Below are positions 24,062-33,375 of a stretch of 64,000 nt of DNA, in pieces. How positions within the stretch are numbered: the first letter of the stretch is position 1; each line of letters begins with the position of its first letter. Both the position numbers and the translations under genes were made by a program. The stretch lies in NCBI RefSeq assembly GCF_001598215.1, contig NZ_BCXJ01000001.1, forward strand, positions 682,001 through 746,000, in the 5' to 3' direction. Source of the stretch: Shouchella clausii. GTDB lineage: Bacteria; Bacillota; Bacilli; Bacillales; Bacillaceae_D. The notes beneath the pieces were generated by a model. It saw only the letters and a list, made by a program, of their open reading frames with translations. It ran no database searches and was not told the DNA's origin.

Positions 24062-25594
24062 GTGAGAGATTGGAAAGAAGCAATGATCCGCTTGGAAAAA
24101 GCGACAACAAGCACTGCCTCCCCGATTCATAGCATGGCGTATGCAGACACGTATATGCTCTGCTTTGTCCAGTCCGGTTCTTTGGCGGTCCACATAAACG
24201 AAACAAAGGCATCGCTGCCACCCTATCATTTTTGTCTTTTAAAACCTGGGGATGCCTACCATTTTCTATGTGAAGGCGCGGAAATCGCCCTTTTTTGTTT
24301 CCGTATGTATGGACAGGGAGAAAACGCTGAGTTGCAACAAGCGATAAATTGGCATTTTCCAAGGCTAAAAGGATGTGCTGATGAAAAAACGGCAGCTCTA
24401 GCAGCCGCTCTTTTGAGAAAAAAGAAGCATGCGTTTTTTTGGAATCAAATCCAGTTTCCAGAATTGTTATACGGCTGTTTGGAGGAAGGCAGCAATCTTT
24501 CGATTAACGGAATTGAATTGGCAAGACAATATATTGAAGAAAATCCCCACGCCCGTATTAGCTTGAAAACGTTGGCGGGATTATCAGGCCTCCATCCTTC
24601 GTATTTAAGCGAAAAGTTTGCACAACAAACGGGCAAAAGTGTGTCACAATATGCAGCGGACGTCAAATTGACGGAAGCAAAACGGCTTATTCAAACAACG
24701 ACGCTGCCCCTTAAAGACATTGCTCATCGGATCGGCTATGACGATGAATTTTATTTTAGCCGAAAGTTTAAAAAGGAGGTTGGTCTCTCGCCTAGCCAGT
24801 ATAGGGAGAAGAAAATGCTGAGACTGGCCGCCTACGATCTGGATTCGTTGGGTGATTTGCTTGCTTTGCGGCAAATTCCATTTGCTGCACCGATGCACCC
24901 AAAATGGACAAAGCACTATTATGAGCTGTACCAGCACGAGGTTCCTGTCCACTTGAGCGCTTACCGGGCGAATCATGATTGGCAAGCCAATATGGAAAGG
25001 CTGATCGACTGGAAACCGGATGTGTTATTTGCGAAAAGGAAACTCCATGAAGAAGAAAGGGATGCCTTTACTGTCTCCATTCCTACCTTTATAGACCTTA
25101 GCAACGCTGGAAGTTGGAAAGACCAGTTTATGGTTGTTGCGGAAGCCTTACATGAACAGAATGAAGCAAAGCGGTTTCTCAGCAACTATGAAGAGACAGC
25201 AGCCGCTTGCAAACAATTGATCGAGAAAGGAAATACGGCCAGGCCTGTCATTTTGCGGATTGCAGGCGAGGCCATTTATTTGTATACAAACCTAGGCATT
25301 TCAAGTTTATTTCATGATGTTGGTTTTCGCGACTGGCAGCAATCGGTAGCACGGTTGTCTTTGCTTGAACTAAAAGAATTGGCACCGCGGTGGTTGTGGG
25401 TGCTTTGCCTCCATGACAGCCAAACAAAGGCGTTTTATGAACATGTTCGGCAAAGCGAAGAATGGAACGGGCTGCCTGCTGTAAGAACGGGCCAAGTCAA
25501 ACATTTGCCTTCTGATTTATGGTTCGAATACTCTGCCTTTGCCCAGCGGCGCAAGCTTCTTTTTCTCCGCGCCCAACTACAGTCCATGGAATAA
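24062..25594 (+). CDS. AraC-family regulator with siderophore-binding-protein domain (Btr-like)
   Basis: A 510-residue activator like B. subtilis Btr (YbbB), which senses ferri-bacillibactin and switches on feuABC-besA. Order: N-terminal cupin-like segment (1-130), two AraC helix-turn-helix motifs (about 155-255, ARISLKTLAGLSGLHPSYLS and PLKDIAHRIGYDDEFYFSRK), and a C-terminal periplasmic-binding-like domain (about 260-505) that binds the siderophore in the cytoplasm. The GTG start at 24062 has GGAGGTG 7 nt upstream, and a perfect Fur box precedes it. Its gene order with the next four genes equals the B. subtilis locus. Confidence 0.88.
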   Translation: MRDWKEAMIRLEKATTSTASPIHSMAYADTYMLCFVQSGSLAVHINETKASLPPYHFCLLKPGDAYHFLCEGAEIALFCFRMYGQGENAELQQAINWHFPRLKGCADEKTAALAAALLRKKKHAFFWNQIQFPELLYGCLEEGSNLSINGIELARQYIEENPHARISLKTLAGLSGLHPSYLSEKFAQQTGKSVSQYAADVKLTEAKRLIQTTTLPLKDIAHRIGYDDEFYFSRKFKKEVGLSPSQYREKKMLRLAAYDLDSLGDLLALRQIPFAAPMHPKWTKHYYELYQHEVPVHLSAYRANHDWQANMERLIDWKPDVLFAKRKLHEEERDAFTVSIPTFIDLSNAGSWKDQFMVVAEALHEQNEAKRFLSNYEETAAACKQLIEKGNTARPVILRIAGEAIYLYTNLGISSLFHDVGFRDWQQSVARLSLLELKELAPRWLWVLCLHDSQTKAFYEHVRQSEEWNGLPAVRTGQVKHLPSDLWFEYSAFAQRRKLLFLRAQLQSME

Positions 25595-25646
25595 CTGAAA
25601 AAATTCCATGTGCATACACACGTTGTCCCCCTATACTAATCAATAG

Positions 25647-25661
25647 TGATAATCGTTCTCA
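25647..25661 (+). promoter_or_regulatory. Fur box upstream of the feuA-like gene
   Basis: TGATAAT-C-GTTCTCA matches the 7-1-7 Fur consensus at 12 of 14 paired positions. It lies 33 bp before the start codon. Confidence 0.7.
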
Positions 25662-25694
25662 TTTAATTAGCGATAAAGAAAGGGGCTATAAACA

Positions 25695-26675
25695 ATGGAA
25701 AAAGGGTGGTTAGGGGCACTTGCCTTGGGAAGTATAGTTGTATTAACAGCTTGTGGTTCTGGAGCAGAGGGCAATGGTTCAGCTAATGAAGGAACGAAAG
25801 AGAGCAGCGGTGAACAGCAACAGGGAAATGACGAGCGAACACTCTCGTATCTTGGCCAGGACTATGTGCTGCCGGAAAACGTTGAGCGTATTGTTGTGAC
25901 GGGAGCGATGGAAGCAATGGAAGATGCTCTTGTCCTTGATGTCGAGCCGATTGGCGCCATGACCATTGGCGGTGCGTTTCCTGATATGTTTGCGCCGATT
26001 ACTGGGCAAACAGAACCCATCGGTGAAAAGACGGAACCAGATGTAGAAAAAATTTTGGGACTCGACCCAGACGTCATCTTAGCTTCAACGAAGTTTCCTC
26101 CTGAAGTCATCGAAGAGCTTGAAAAAATAGCGCCAACTGTGCAAATTTCACACATTGCGACAGACTGGGAAGACAATCTTCGCTTTTTAGCCGAGCTAAC
26201 AGGCAAACAAGAGGTGGCAGAGGAATCGATTGCCGCTTACTACGAGGAATTAGAAGAGGCGAAGGCTGTAATTGGCGATTCGTTAGAGGATCAAACGGTT
26301 TTAGCGGTCCGTGTACGAAATAACGATCTCTATATTTATCCAGAAACCGTATTTGTCAATCCGATACTTTATGAAGACTTAGGTATTGATGCGCCGGAAG
26401 TCACACAAGCTGCCGAAGTCCAAGAATTGATTTCAACGGAACAACTTGCAGAAATCAATCCCGATTATTTATTTATCCAAGATGCAGCGCAAGAAAATTC
26501 AGCAGATCAAGGCGATTTGCTCGAACAACTGCAGAATGACCCAATCTTGCAAAATGTCCCTGCCCTTGCTGAAGGACGGACGTTTGTCAATGTTGTTGAC
26601 CCATTGTCTGAAGGGGGTCCGTCTTGGAGCAGGATCGAGTTTTTAAACGAGGCTGTTGATCTCTTTGTTGATTAA
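25695..26675 (+). CDS. feuA: ferri-siderophore-binding lipoprotein (FeuA-like)
   Basis: A 326-residue solute-binding lipoprotein that presents a siderophore, probably a catecholate, to the permease. The lipobox LTAC ends at Cys20, followed by a Gly/Ser/Glu linker and the Fe-siderophore-binding fold (about 50-326, with VERIVVTGAMEAMEDALVLDV and GLDPDVILAS). AAAGGGG precedes the ATG by 9 nt. It is the first gene of an importer operon behind a Fur box. The symbol rests on gene order (btr, feuA, feuB, feuC, besA). Confidence 0.85.
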   Translation: MEKGWLGALALGSIVVLTACGSGAEGNGSANEGTKESSGEQQQGNDERTLSYLGQDYVLPENVERIVVTGAMEAMEDALVLDVEPIGAMTIGGAFPDMFAPITGQTEPIGEKTEPDVEKILGLDPDVILASTKFPPEVIEELEKIAPTVQISHIATDWEDNLRFLAELTGKQEVAEESIAAYYEELEEAKAVIGDSLEDQTVLAVRVRNNDLYIYPETVFVNPILYEDLGIDAPEVTQAAEVQELISTEQLAEINPDYLFIQDAAQENSADQGDLLEQLQNDPILQNVPALAEGRTFVNVVDPLSEGGPSWSRIEFLNEAVDLFVD

Positions 26676-27696
26676 CGGCGGCGCTTCCCGATCGGCAAGG
26701 CGAAACGTTCTATGTCTCGTCATTGGGTTTGTCGGTCTAATGGCAGCGATCGGATGGTGTTCACTTGCCATTGGCGCGAAATCAATGGAGTGGAGCACGG
26801 TCATACAAGCGCTGTTTCAGTTTGATCCAGGTAATACTGACCATCAAGTGGTATGGCGTACGCGCCTGCCACGCTTTGCCGGAGCAGCACTCATTGGTGC
26901 AAGCCTTGCGGTCTCAGGCGCGTTGATGCAAGGGATTACGCGGAACTATTTAGCTTCCCCATCCATTATGGGGGTAACCGATGGTTCACTGTTTATGATT
27001 ACAATCTTAATTGCATTGAGTCCAGGGGCGACGGGGCTCGAAATGATCTTGTTTTCCCTAGTCGGCTCTGCTGTGGGAGCAGGTACAGTTTTTGGGGTTG
27101 CCTCGCTTTTACCAAATGGGTTTTCGCCTGTCCGGCTTGCGATTTTAGGAACGATTATGGGGATGTTTTTAGGAGGAGTCGCCCAAGCGATTGCCGTCTA
27201 TTTCCAAGTCTCGCAAAACGTGAGCTTTTGGTATAGCGCCAGGCTTCACCAAATGGAACCTTCCTTATTGGCGTTGGCGCTCCCATTCTGTGTAGTAGGC
27301 ACCCTATTAGCGCTGTCTTTGTCGCGGCAAATTACTGCGCTTGCTTTAGGCGATGAAGTATCGGCAGGAATCGGGCAGCGCACTCGCTTGATTAAACGTT
27401 TAGCGTTTTTAGCAGTTGTCATTTTAACGGGCATCTCGGTTGCCTTGGCAGGGAAAATTGCCTTTGTAGGCCTGGCTATTCCCCATATTGCCCGGTTTCT
27501 GTTTGGGTATGATTACAGGAAGCTCATTCCTGCATCTGCCATATTAGGAGCGATGTTTTTGCCTCTTTGTGATGTAGCCAGCCGCCTCGTCAATTTTCCA
27601 TTTGAAACGCCTGTTGGCATCATTACATCTTTAGTTGGTGTGCCTTTTCTCTTGTATTTAATTAAAACCAAAGGAGGGAAAAGGCATGCCCTCTGA
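26656..27696 (+). CDS. feuB: siderophore ABC permease FeuB-like (FecCD family)
   Basis: A 346-residue FecCD/BtuC-type permease half with about nine transmembrane segments. The VWRTRLPRFAGAALIGASLA and GKIAFVGLAIPHIARFLFG stretches are family signatures. The frame overlaps feuA; the start is uncertain, with TTG at 26656 or 26665 and GAGG at 26649. It pairs with the FeuC-like protein. No ATPase gene follows, and in B. subtilis FeuABC uses the remote ATPase YusV, so the same is likely here. Confidence 0.88.
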   Translation: MISLLINGGASRSARRNVLCLVIGFVGLMAAIGWCSLAIGAKSMEWSTVIQALFQFDPGNTDHQVVWRTRLPRFAGAALIGASLAVSGALMQGITRNYLASPSIMGVTDGSLFMITILIALSPGATGLEMILFSLVGSAVGAGTVFGVASLLPNGFSPVRLAILGTIMGMFLGGVAQAIAVYFQVSQNVSFWYSARLHQMEPSLLALALPFCVVGTLLALSLSRQITALALGDEVSAGIGQRTRLIKRLAFLAVVILTGISVALAGKIAFVGLAIPHIARFLFGYDYRKLIPASAILGAMFLPLCDVASRLVNFPFETPVGIITSLVGVPFLLYLIKTKGGKRHAL

Positions 27697-28711
27697 TCGA
27701 AAGCGCTTTGGATGGTTTATAGTTGGGATAGCTACACTGCTCATCGTCGCAGTCTATCTTCATTTAACGAGTGGTTCATATGAGTTAACGCTTATGGAAA
27801 CGTTCAAGACATTATTTCGGCTCGAAGAAAACACCCGCTTCGACCTTGTTGTCTTTGAATTTCGCTTGCCTCGTATTGTTATGGGGGCGATCGTCGGATT
27901 TGGGCTTGGCCTTGCAGGAGCGATATTGCAAGGCATAACGCGAAATCCATTGGCTGATCCGGGCATTATAGGCATTAATGCCGGGGCAGGAGCGGCTGTT
28001 GTTTGCTTTATGTTTTTCTTTCAAGGGCAGCTGTCTACTGTCAATTGGCTTAACATACTGGCAATGCCACTATTTGCCTGGTGTGGCGGTTTGCTTGCCA
28101 TGGCATTTATTCTCGCATTTGCAATGGAAAAGGGTCGGCTCGATCCGCAAACATTTATATTGACCGGCATCGCCGTTTCAGCTGGGTTTGGAGCGCTCAC
28201 GCTGTTTTTTTCACTGAAAATGAATCCAAGAGATTACGAAATGGCCGCTGTTTGGTTAGCAGGTAGCATCTATAGCGCCAATTGGAAACATGTCGTCACA
28301 GCGCTGCCGTGGATTTTTTTATTGACGCCTGCCGCTTTATATAAGGCTAGAGTTCTCGACGTGCTTGGCTTAGCTGATACAAGTATAAAAGGGCTTGGCG
28401 TTGACTTGGCAAAAGAGCGCCGCCTCCTAATTTTGCTTAGTGTTGGGCTTGTGAGCGCATGTGTATCTGTGGCCGGAAGCATGACCTTTGTTGGTTTGCT
28501 TGCCCCTCATATAGCAAGGAGGCTTGTAGGGGTCCACCATCGGTTTCTTTTGCCTTCTAGTGGTCTTATAGGAATGACGATCGTCGTCGCTGCTGATTGG
28601 CTAGCCAAAACGATGTTTGCCCCTGCACAGCTCCCGGCCGGAATTGTCATTTCGATAATCGGCGTCCCTTATTTTGTATTTCTGTTGTTCCAAACACAAA
28701 AAGCTAGATAA
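27686..28711 (+). CDS. feuC: siderophore ABC permease FeuC-like (FecCD family)
   Basis: A 341-residue second permease half with about nine membrane segments. It carries FRLPRIVMGAIVGFGLGLAG, GAILQGITRNPLADPG and AGSMTFVGLLAPHIARRLVG, the conserved FecCD motifs. It overlaps feuB by 11 nt, with AAAGGAGGG before its ATG. It probably forms a heterodimer with FeuB and imports the siderophore bound by the FeuA-like lipoprotein. Confidence 0.9.
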   Translation: MPSDRKRFGWFIVGIATLLIVAVYLHLTSGSYELTLMETFKTLFRLEENTRFDLVVFEFRLPRIVMGAIVGFGLGLAGAILQGITRNPLADPGIIGINAGAGAAVVCFMFFFQGQLSTVNWLNILAMPLFAWCGGLLAMAFILAFAMEKGRLDPQTFILTGIAVSAGFGALTLFFSLKMNPRDYEMAAVWLAGSIYSANWKHVVTALPWIFLLTPAALYKARVLDVLGLADTSIKGLGVDLAKERRLLILLSVGLVSACVSVAGSMTFVGLLAPHIARRLVGVHHRFLLPSSGLIGMTIVVAADWLAKTMFAPAQLPAGIVISIIGVPYFVFLLFQTQKAR

Positions 28712-28740
28712 ACCGATGTACTGAAAAGGAGGTTAGTGAC

Positions 28741-29568
28741 ATGCTAAGCAATGCTGGGGCATACGTATTGCCCCATAGCGATAAGTGGGTTTTAAAAGCA
28801 AATGGCAATGAACACGTCATATTTGTATCGGTACCATCAGAACCAGCACCCGAGCGAGGATTTCCCGTGTTGTATTTGCTCGATGGCAATGCAGTGTTTG
28901 CCTCGATGACAGAGGCGCTTCGCCTCATGACACGGCCGCCACATGGTTTTTCTCCCGCGGCTGTTGTCGCCATTGGTTATGAAACCGATGGCCCGTTTTG
29001 TAGGGAAAGGCGCTTTTTTGATTATACCGTTTCTGCTACACCAGCGGAGGTTGGCACAGGCAAACATGGCGATCCTTGGCCGCCATCAGGCGGGGTAGAC
29101 GTTTTCCTCTCTATGTTGGAAAAACAGCTAATGCCTGAGCTAGAGCAAAAATATACCCTTGATCCAACAAAACGAGCATTTTTCGGCCATTCCCTCGGCG
29201 GGCTTTGCGTTCTTCATACGTTATTTACGAGAAACCACTTGTTCGACACGTATATAGCAGGAAGTCCGTCGATTTGGTGGAAAAACCGCTATATTAAAGA
29301 CACGGCAGCCGCGTATTTAGCGGAGGCAGGAAAACACGATACTGCGGCGCCGATGAAAAAGCTACTGCTTGGTGTAGGCGAAAAGGAAAAATCCCATATG
29401 GTCGAGGATGCGATCGCTCTTCATGCTCATTTAGCAAGGAATGAATCCAACATTCAACCAACCTTTTTCTCCGTGCCGGAAGCTGGACATATGAGTGTAT
29501 TGCCTACGCTGATAGGAGAAGCAATTCGTTTCTTTTTGGCTAATGGAACGGAGTCTGAACATTTATAG
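28741..29568 (+). CDS. besA: siderophore trilactone esterase (BesA/IroE-like)
   Basis: A 275-residue cytoplasmic esterase of the YbbA/BesA type that hydrolyses imported ferri-siderophore and frees iron. FFGHSLGGL (residues 147-155) holds Ser151; LYLLDGNAVF near 45 and PEAGHMSVLPT near 249 supply the oxyanion loop and the catalytic histidine. It is the fourth gene after feuA-feuB-feuC, starting 29 nt later with AAAGGAGG. In B. subtilis the same gene (ybbA) closes the feu operon. The substrate, bacillibactin or a relative, is inferred from this order. Confidence 0.85.
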   Translation: MLSNAGAYVLPHSDKWVLKANGNEHVIFVSVPSEPAPERGFPVLYLLDGNAVFASMTEALRLMTRPPHGFSPAAVVAIGYETDGPFCRERRFFDYTVSATPAEVGTGKHGDPWPPSGGVDVFLSMLEKQLMPELEQKYTLDPTKRAFFGHSLGGLCVLHTLFTRNHLFDTYIAGSPSIWWKNRYIKDTAAAYLAEAGKHDTAAPMKKLLLGVGEKEKSHMVEDAIALHAHLARNESNIQPTFFSVPEAGHMSVLPTLIGEAIRFFLANGTESEHL

Positions 29569-29687
29569 GAAACCGCCAGTAAGCTCAACAAAAGGGGGGC
29601 TCGTTCCAAAAATCGACAAGGGACAGGTCGTATTTTTTGAGAAAATCGCTTAAAAAATTTCCACCTTTAAACCTTTGCTAATTTTTC

Positions 29688-29777
29688 TTTTGTCCGTTTT
29701 GTCTAGCTTACCGAAAGCCAAACTCAGTAAAAATAAAATTTTTATTGTCTTTCGGTTTTCTAGTGTAACGGACAAAA
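29688..29777. repeat. 90-bp imperfect palindrome with nested inverted repeats
   Basis: TTTTGTCCGTT (29688-29698) is inverted as AACGGACAAAA (29767-29777). Within it ACCGAAAG (29710-29717) is inverted as CTTTCGGT (29749-29756), and the centre AAAAATAAAATTTTTATT is also palindromic. There is no coding sequence. It may be a long hairpin, a MITE-like relic or a strong terminator. Confidence 0.6.
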
Positions 29778-29787
29778 GCACTAAATA

Positions 29788-29823
29788 AAAAAAGACACGA
29801 GATTATTTTCTCGTATCTTTTAT
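29788..29823. terminator. bidirectional terminator between besA and the convergent hydrolase gene
   Basis: AAGACACGAGA and TCTCGTATCTT pair with one mismatch, with A and T runs on both sides, so it can stop transcription from either direction. Confidence 0.75.
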
Positions 29824-29866
29824 GACACAATCGCGCCCTTTAATTGAATAACATGTCTTTGACTTA

Positions 29867-30739
29867 TTATGATGCTTTTGAATAACTTGTGAGAAAGTCT
29901 ATAAGTTTCCTGTCGACAGTTTTAGCCCCTTGACCAAGCCATATTAAATGACCCCATGATTCAAGTATACATAACTCTGAATGTGGAATTTGTTGATGGG
30001 CATAATGGGGGTGTTCTAAGGAAACTGCGCCATCAAACTTACTATGCATGATAAGGGTTGGGCATGTTATATTCTTTAAATCCTTCGATGTGATTTCCTT
30101 TGTTTGTAACAAATCAATTAAAAATCCATATCCTGAGCGCTGTCTGTTATTCATCTTTCTGATTTCTTCAATATCCCCACTCACAACCTTCTCATTAATT
30201 TGTTTATTAGGAAGTTTACTGAAGGAGGGAGCCATTTTCCTAAACATAAACTTTGGAAAACAGTTAGTCATAGTTGAAGTAAGCCTCCATGTAATTTTTT
30301 CTAACCGAGGATGGAATAAAACCTGTGCCACTTTATAAATCTTGTCTGTGGGAGTATGCCACTCTTTTGTAACAGCACTTTGTAGTGTCAATGTTTTTAC
30401 TCTCTCCGGGTAATGGGAAGCAAAATATAGCCCACTTGGTCCGCCGGCGGAAACTCCAATTAGATGAACCTTTTCAATTCCTAAATGATTTAACAGCTTC
30501 ACATAGTATTTGCAGGCTAGGGATAAACTTTCCCCAATTTCTTTTGAAGTTTTTCCATACCCAGCCCTTGAGGGTGTAATGATCATGAAATCATTCTTAA
30601 TGAGTGAACCATACCCAAATTCTTCATAAGAATTTGAATGACCACCGTGTAACACTAATATTGGTTCACCTTGTTTCCCTGTGATTGAATATTCGATAGT
30701 TTGTCCATCCACAGTATATGTACCTAAAATCCTATCCAC
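29867..30739 (-). CDS. alpha/beta hydrolase
   Basis: A 290-residue hydrolase of the alpha/beta fold. HLIGVSAGGPSGLY (near residues 92-105) is the nucleophile elbow, LVLHGGHSNS near 29 the oxyanion region, and ESWGHLIWL near 260 has the catalytic histidine. The base composition is richer in A and T than that of its neighbours, and a decayed gene and a palindrome flank it, which suggests recent gain. The ATG has AAGGAGA upstream on the minus strand. The substrate is unknown. Confidence 0.85.
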   Translation of the reverse strand: MDRILGTYTVDGQTIEYSITGKQGEPILVLHGGHSNSYEEFGYGSLIKNDFMIITPSRAGYGKTSKEIGESLSLACKYYVKLLNHLGIEKVHLIGVSAGGPSGLYFASHYPERVKTLTLQSAVTKEWHTPTDKIYKVAQVLFHPRLEKITWRLTSTMTNCFPKFMFRKMAPSFSKLPNKQINEKVVSGDIEEIRKMNNRQRSGYGFLIDLLQTKEITSKDLKNITCPTLIMHSKFDGAVSLEHPHYAHQQIPHSELCILESWGHLIWLGQGAKTVDRKLIDFLTSYSKAS

Positions 30740-30811
30740 TATTCCACATCTCCTTCACATATACTGAGGTAAGTTAATTATTATACAATCTGGCCCGATT
30801 GCTGAACAACT

Positions 30812-31020
30812 TTACTTGACTGTAGCACGGTTTATAGTTGTTACTTGTTCCTTTAAAAATCGTTCAATTGCTTGCTTTACTTCACTTCACGCTCATAAAC
30901 GGCCTCTGTCGTATCTTATAGGTACGCAAAAAAAATTTTCAAGTTCTTTATAATCAATAACAGCTTTTTTATCAATCCTTTATAAAATAATTTTTCCGTT
31001 CTCAATTCCACATTGCAATA
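30812..31020 (-). pseudogene. decayed unidentified coding sequence
   Basis: On the minus strand one frame reads plausible protein broken by several stops: SKFDEKKQMKMVFLLLQCG..., then DKKAVIDYKELENFF, then KQAIERFLKEQVTTINRATVK before a TAA at 30812. A neighbouring frame bridges the gap with DTTEAVYEREVK, so a frameshift is likely. The whole is A+T rich. I do not recognise the family. Confidence 0.4.
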
Positions 31021-31143
31021 ATAGAAAAACCATCTTCATCTGCTTTTTCTCATCAAACTTACTGGCGATTCAAGGTGTAGCCAACGCTACGTTGCTTGGC
31101 TCTCAATTTCTCTCATATACGTTTCTCAGTCGTTTGTACAGCT

Positions 31144-32442
31144 TTAGTTGGTAGAGGTCAATAATTGGGCAAGTACGTCCTTTAATACTGCCGTGCCTTT
31201 TACACAGTCGTCAAGTGAGGTAAACTCCTCTGGACAATGGCTTCTTCCGTCAACACTCGGCACAAAAATCATGCCTGTATGGGGGACATGGCGGCCGACA
31301 ATCATCGCATCATGCCCAGCGCCGCTAGGGAGAGTCATCGTAGGCAAGCCTAGCTTTACTCCACTTGCTTTGATCGTCTCTTGAATAAATAGAGAGATGG
31401 GAACAGGGGCGATATCGGTTAATACTTCATAGGAAAAGTCCAGTCCTCGTTTGGCGGCAATCTCCAAACCGGCCGTTTGAATGGCTTTTACTAAGCGGTT
31501 GCGTTGTGCAAGCTCAATGTCGCGAATGTCAACAGTAAGTGTCACTTCACCGCTAATCACATTCGGCGTATTTGGATATACCGTTTGTTGGCCAACGGTA
31601 GCGACAGCGGTTTTGCTGAACTGGGCAGGGAGGCTTTCAATCGCGACCAGCCATTCTGCTCCAGCAACAGCTGCGTCTTTGCGCATGCCCATCGGCGTAT
31701 TTCCGGCATGGTCGCTTTCGCCTTTAAATGTGCCCTGGAGCCATAGCGGGCCAGCAATACCGCTAACGACACCAATTGGAATATTTGCTTTTTCCAGCTG
31801 TTTGCCTTGCTCAATATGCAATTCGATGAAGGCATAAAAGTCTTCGTGCTGCCGATGGGCTTTTGCTAGTTTGTGTGGGTCAAACCCTTGATTTTTTAAG
31901 GCATCCACTAACGTCACACCATCTTTGTCAGAGTAGCGTTCAAGGTCAGCCTCAGAAAATTCGCCCATCATCACTTGCGAGCCATAAATGCCAGTTGGAA
32001 ATCGAGATCCTTCCTCGTTTACAAAAATAATCCATTCCAACGGGCGGGGAAATGGCTTGCCTTCTTCTAGAAGCGATTCAATTGCGCATAGGGAAGCAAT
32101 CGCGCCGAGAGCGCCATCGAACGCCCCACCGTTGACAACGGTATCAATATGAGAACCAGTTGCTACGGCGCCTAGATCAGGCCGTGTTCCTTCTAACCGG
32201 CCAATAAGGTTCCCAACCTCGTCCTCTCGCATTGTAAGCCCAATACGTTTCCCCCATTGCGTGAGCAGTCGTTTTGCGTGTGCTTCCTCGTTGGTATAAG
32301 CAAGCCTCGTCACCCCTCCTGCTTTCGTACGGCCAATTTGCGATAGGGCGGTGAGGCGGGCTGCGAGTTTGTTCGGCTGGATGCCATTGAGCGCTTTTAT
32401 ATGCGTGGCATCATCGTTGAATTGTTGGCGGATAAAACTCAT
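31144..32442 (-). CDS. N-carbamoyl-L-amino acid hydrolase / allantoate amidohydrolase-like (M20)
   Basis: A 432-residue binuclear metal amidohydrolase of the hydantoinase/carbamoylase family that opens N-carbamoyl amino acids or ureides. TGSHIDTVVNGGAFDGALG carries His and Asp ligands, FVNEEGSRF the glutamates, and ELHIEQGK and GAGHDA further ligands and substrate contacts. ATG 32442 is chosen, with AAAAGGAG 6 nt upstream; six codons further upstream is a weaker ATG. It is alone on its strand; no hydantoinase gene is adjacent, so its substrate cannot be set. Confidence 0.9.
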   Translation of the reverse strand: MSFIRQQFNDDATHIKALNGIQPNKLAARLTALSQIGRTKAGGVTRLAYTNEEAHAKRLLTQWGKRIGLTMREDEVGNLIGRLEGTRPDLGAVATGSHIDTVVNGGAFDGALGAIASLCAIESLLEEGKPFPRPLEWIIFVNEEGSRFPTGIYGSQVMMGEFSEADLERYSDKDGVTLVDALKNQGFDPHKLAKAHRQHEDFYAFIELHIEQGKQLEKANIPIGVVSGIAGPLWLQGTFKGESDHAGNTPMGMRKDAAVAGAEWLVAIESLPAQFSKTAVATVGQQTVYPNTPNVISGEVTLTVDIRDIELAQRNRLVKAIQTAGLEIAAKRGLDFSYEVLTDIAPVPISLFIQETIKASGVKLGLPTMTLPSGAGHDAMIVGRHVPHTGMIFVPSVDGRSHCPEEFTSLDDCVKGTAVLKDVLAQLLTSTN

Positions 32443-32570
32443 ATTATGCTCCTTTTTCATATAAATGGTCGTCTCCCCTTATTATACACAGCCAAAGCGA
32501 GTTGTCTTTCTAAATGAGTCGAAGTCGATTATGATAAGGAAAGAGATATCGTAAAAAAGGAGGAAAAGGG

Positions 32571-33257
32571 ATGCAGAAAACCGCCATCCAAGTCATTAAA
32601 GGGCAGGGTTTTCCAAGCGGCGAGCAGCTTTCTGTTCGTGGAGGTCGCATGCTCATTGGCCGGGCAGGCCCTTCTGTCGATGTTGGCTTTGTCGATCCTT
32701 ATATTTCACGCAAGCATGCTTTAATAGAAGAAAAAGACGGCCATTATACAATAACAGACTTGAATAGCAAGCATGGTGTGGAAGTGAATCGGCTGCAAAT
32801 ACCACCAGGCAAGCCTTTTCCTCTGCACCACAGTGATTCGATCACATTGGCGAAAGGGGCAGCGGAGCTGACATTTTTGCATGGAAACGAACAACGCCAA
32901 GAACAAACGCGAGAATTAGATGCCGTCACTGACCATCGTTTGATTGTGCACAAGAGGAAGCGGCAGGTCATTGTCGGTGGCAAGCGCCTTGCATTGAGCG
33001 GCAAACATATTGAATTGCTGTTTTGCCTATATGATAATCGCAATCGTGCCGTCAGTTATGAAGAATTGAAAGTTAATGTTTGGCCAGAGCGTATGATGGC
33101 ACAAGGCGGATCGGTGCCTGATGTCGAAAAAGAAGAAGTGAATGCACTTGTTTATCGGCTCAGGAAGAAGCTAGGCGTTTACAGCAGCATGATTGTGACA
33201 GTCCCGAGGTACGGCTATATGCTTGATTTAGGAGAAGGTCGCTCAAAGAAAGCTTGA
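32571..33257 (+). CDS. FHA-domain protein with winged-helix DNA-binding domain
   Basis: A 228-residue protein joining a forkhead-associated domain (about 8-105, with LIGRAGP and YISRKHALIEE, the phosphothreonine-binding loops) to an OmpR/PhoB-type winged helix (about 125-222, GKHIELLFCLYDNRNRAVSYEEL and VNALVYRLRKKLG). Such a protein would bind DNA in response to a phosphorylated partner made by a Ser/Thr kinase. AAGGAGG precedes the ATG. The class D beta-lactamase gene follows on the same strand after 118 nt, which suggests but does not prove control of it. Confidence 0.85.
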   Translation: MQKTAIQVIKGQGFPSGEQLSVRGGRMLIGRAGPSVDVGFVDPYISRKHALIEEKDGHYTITDLNSKHGVEVNRLQIPPGKPFPLHHSDSITLAKGAAELTFLHGNEQRQEQTRELDAVTDHRLIVHKRKRQVIVGGKRLALSGKHIELLFCLYDNRNRAVSYEELKVNVWPERMMAQGGSVPDVEKEEVNALVYRLRKKLGVYSSMIVTVPRYGYMLDLGEGRSKKA

Positions 33258-33375
33258 ATCGGACATCGTAAGATTCTGAACATTATTAGGGAAACGTCAG
33301 GAAAGCATCATCTTCATGCCATGTTAATAGAGGTAGCGTCTTGCTATGCTCAAGGGAGAAGATGAGGTGAAAACA

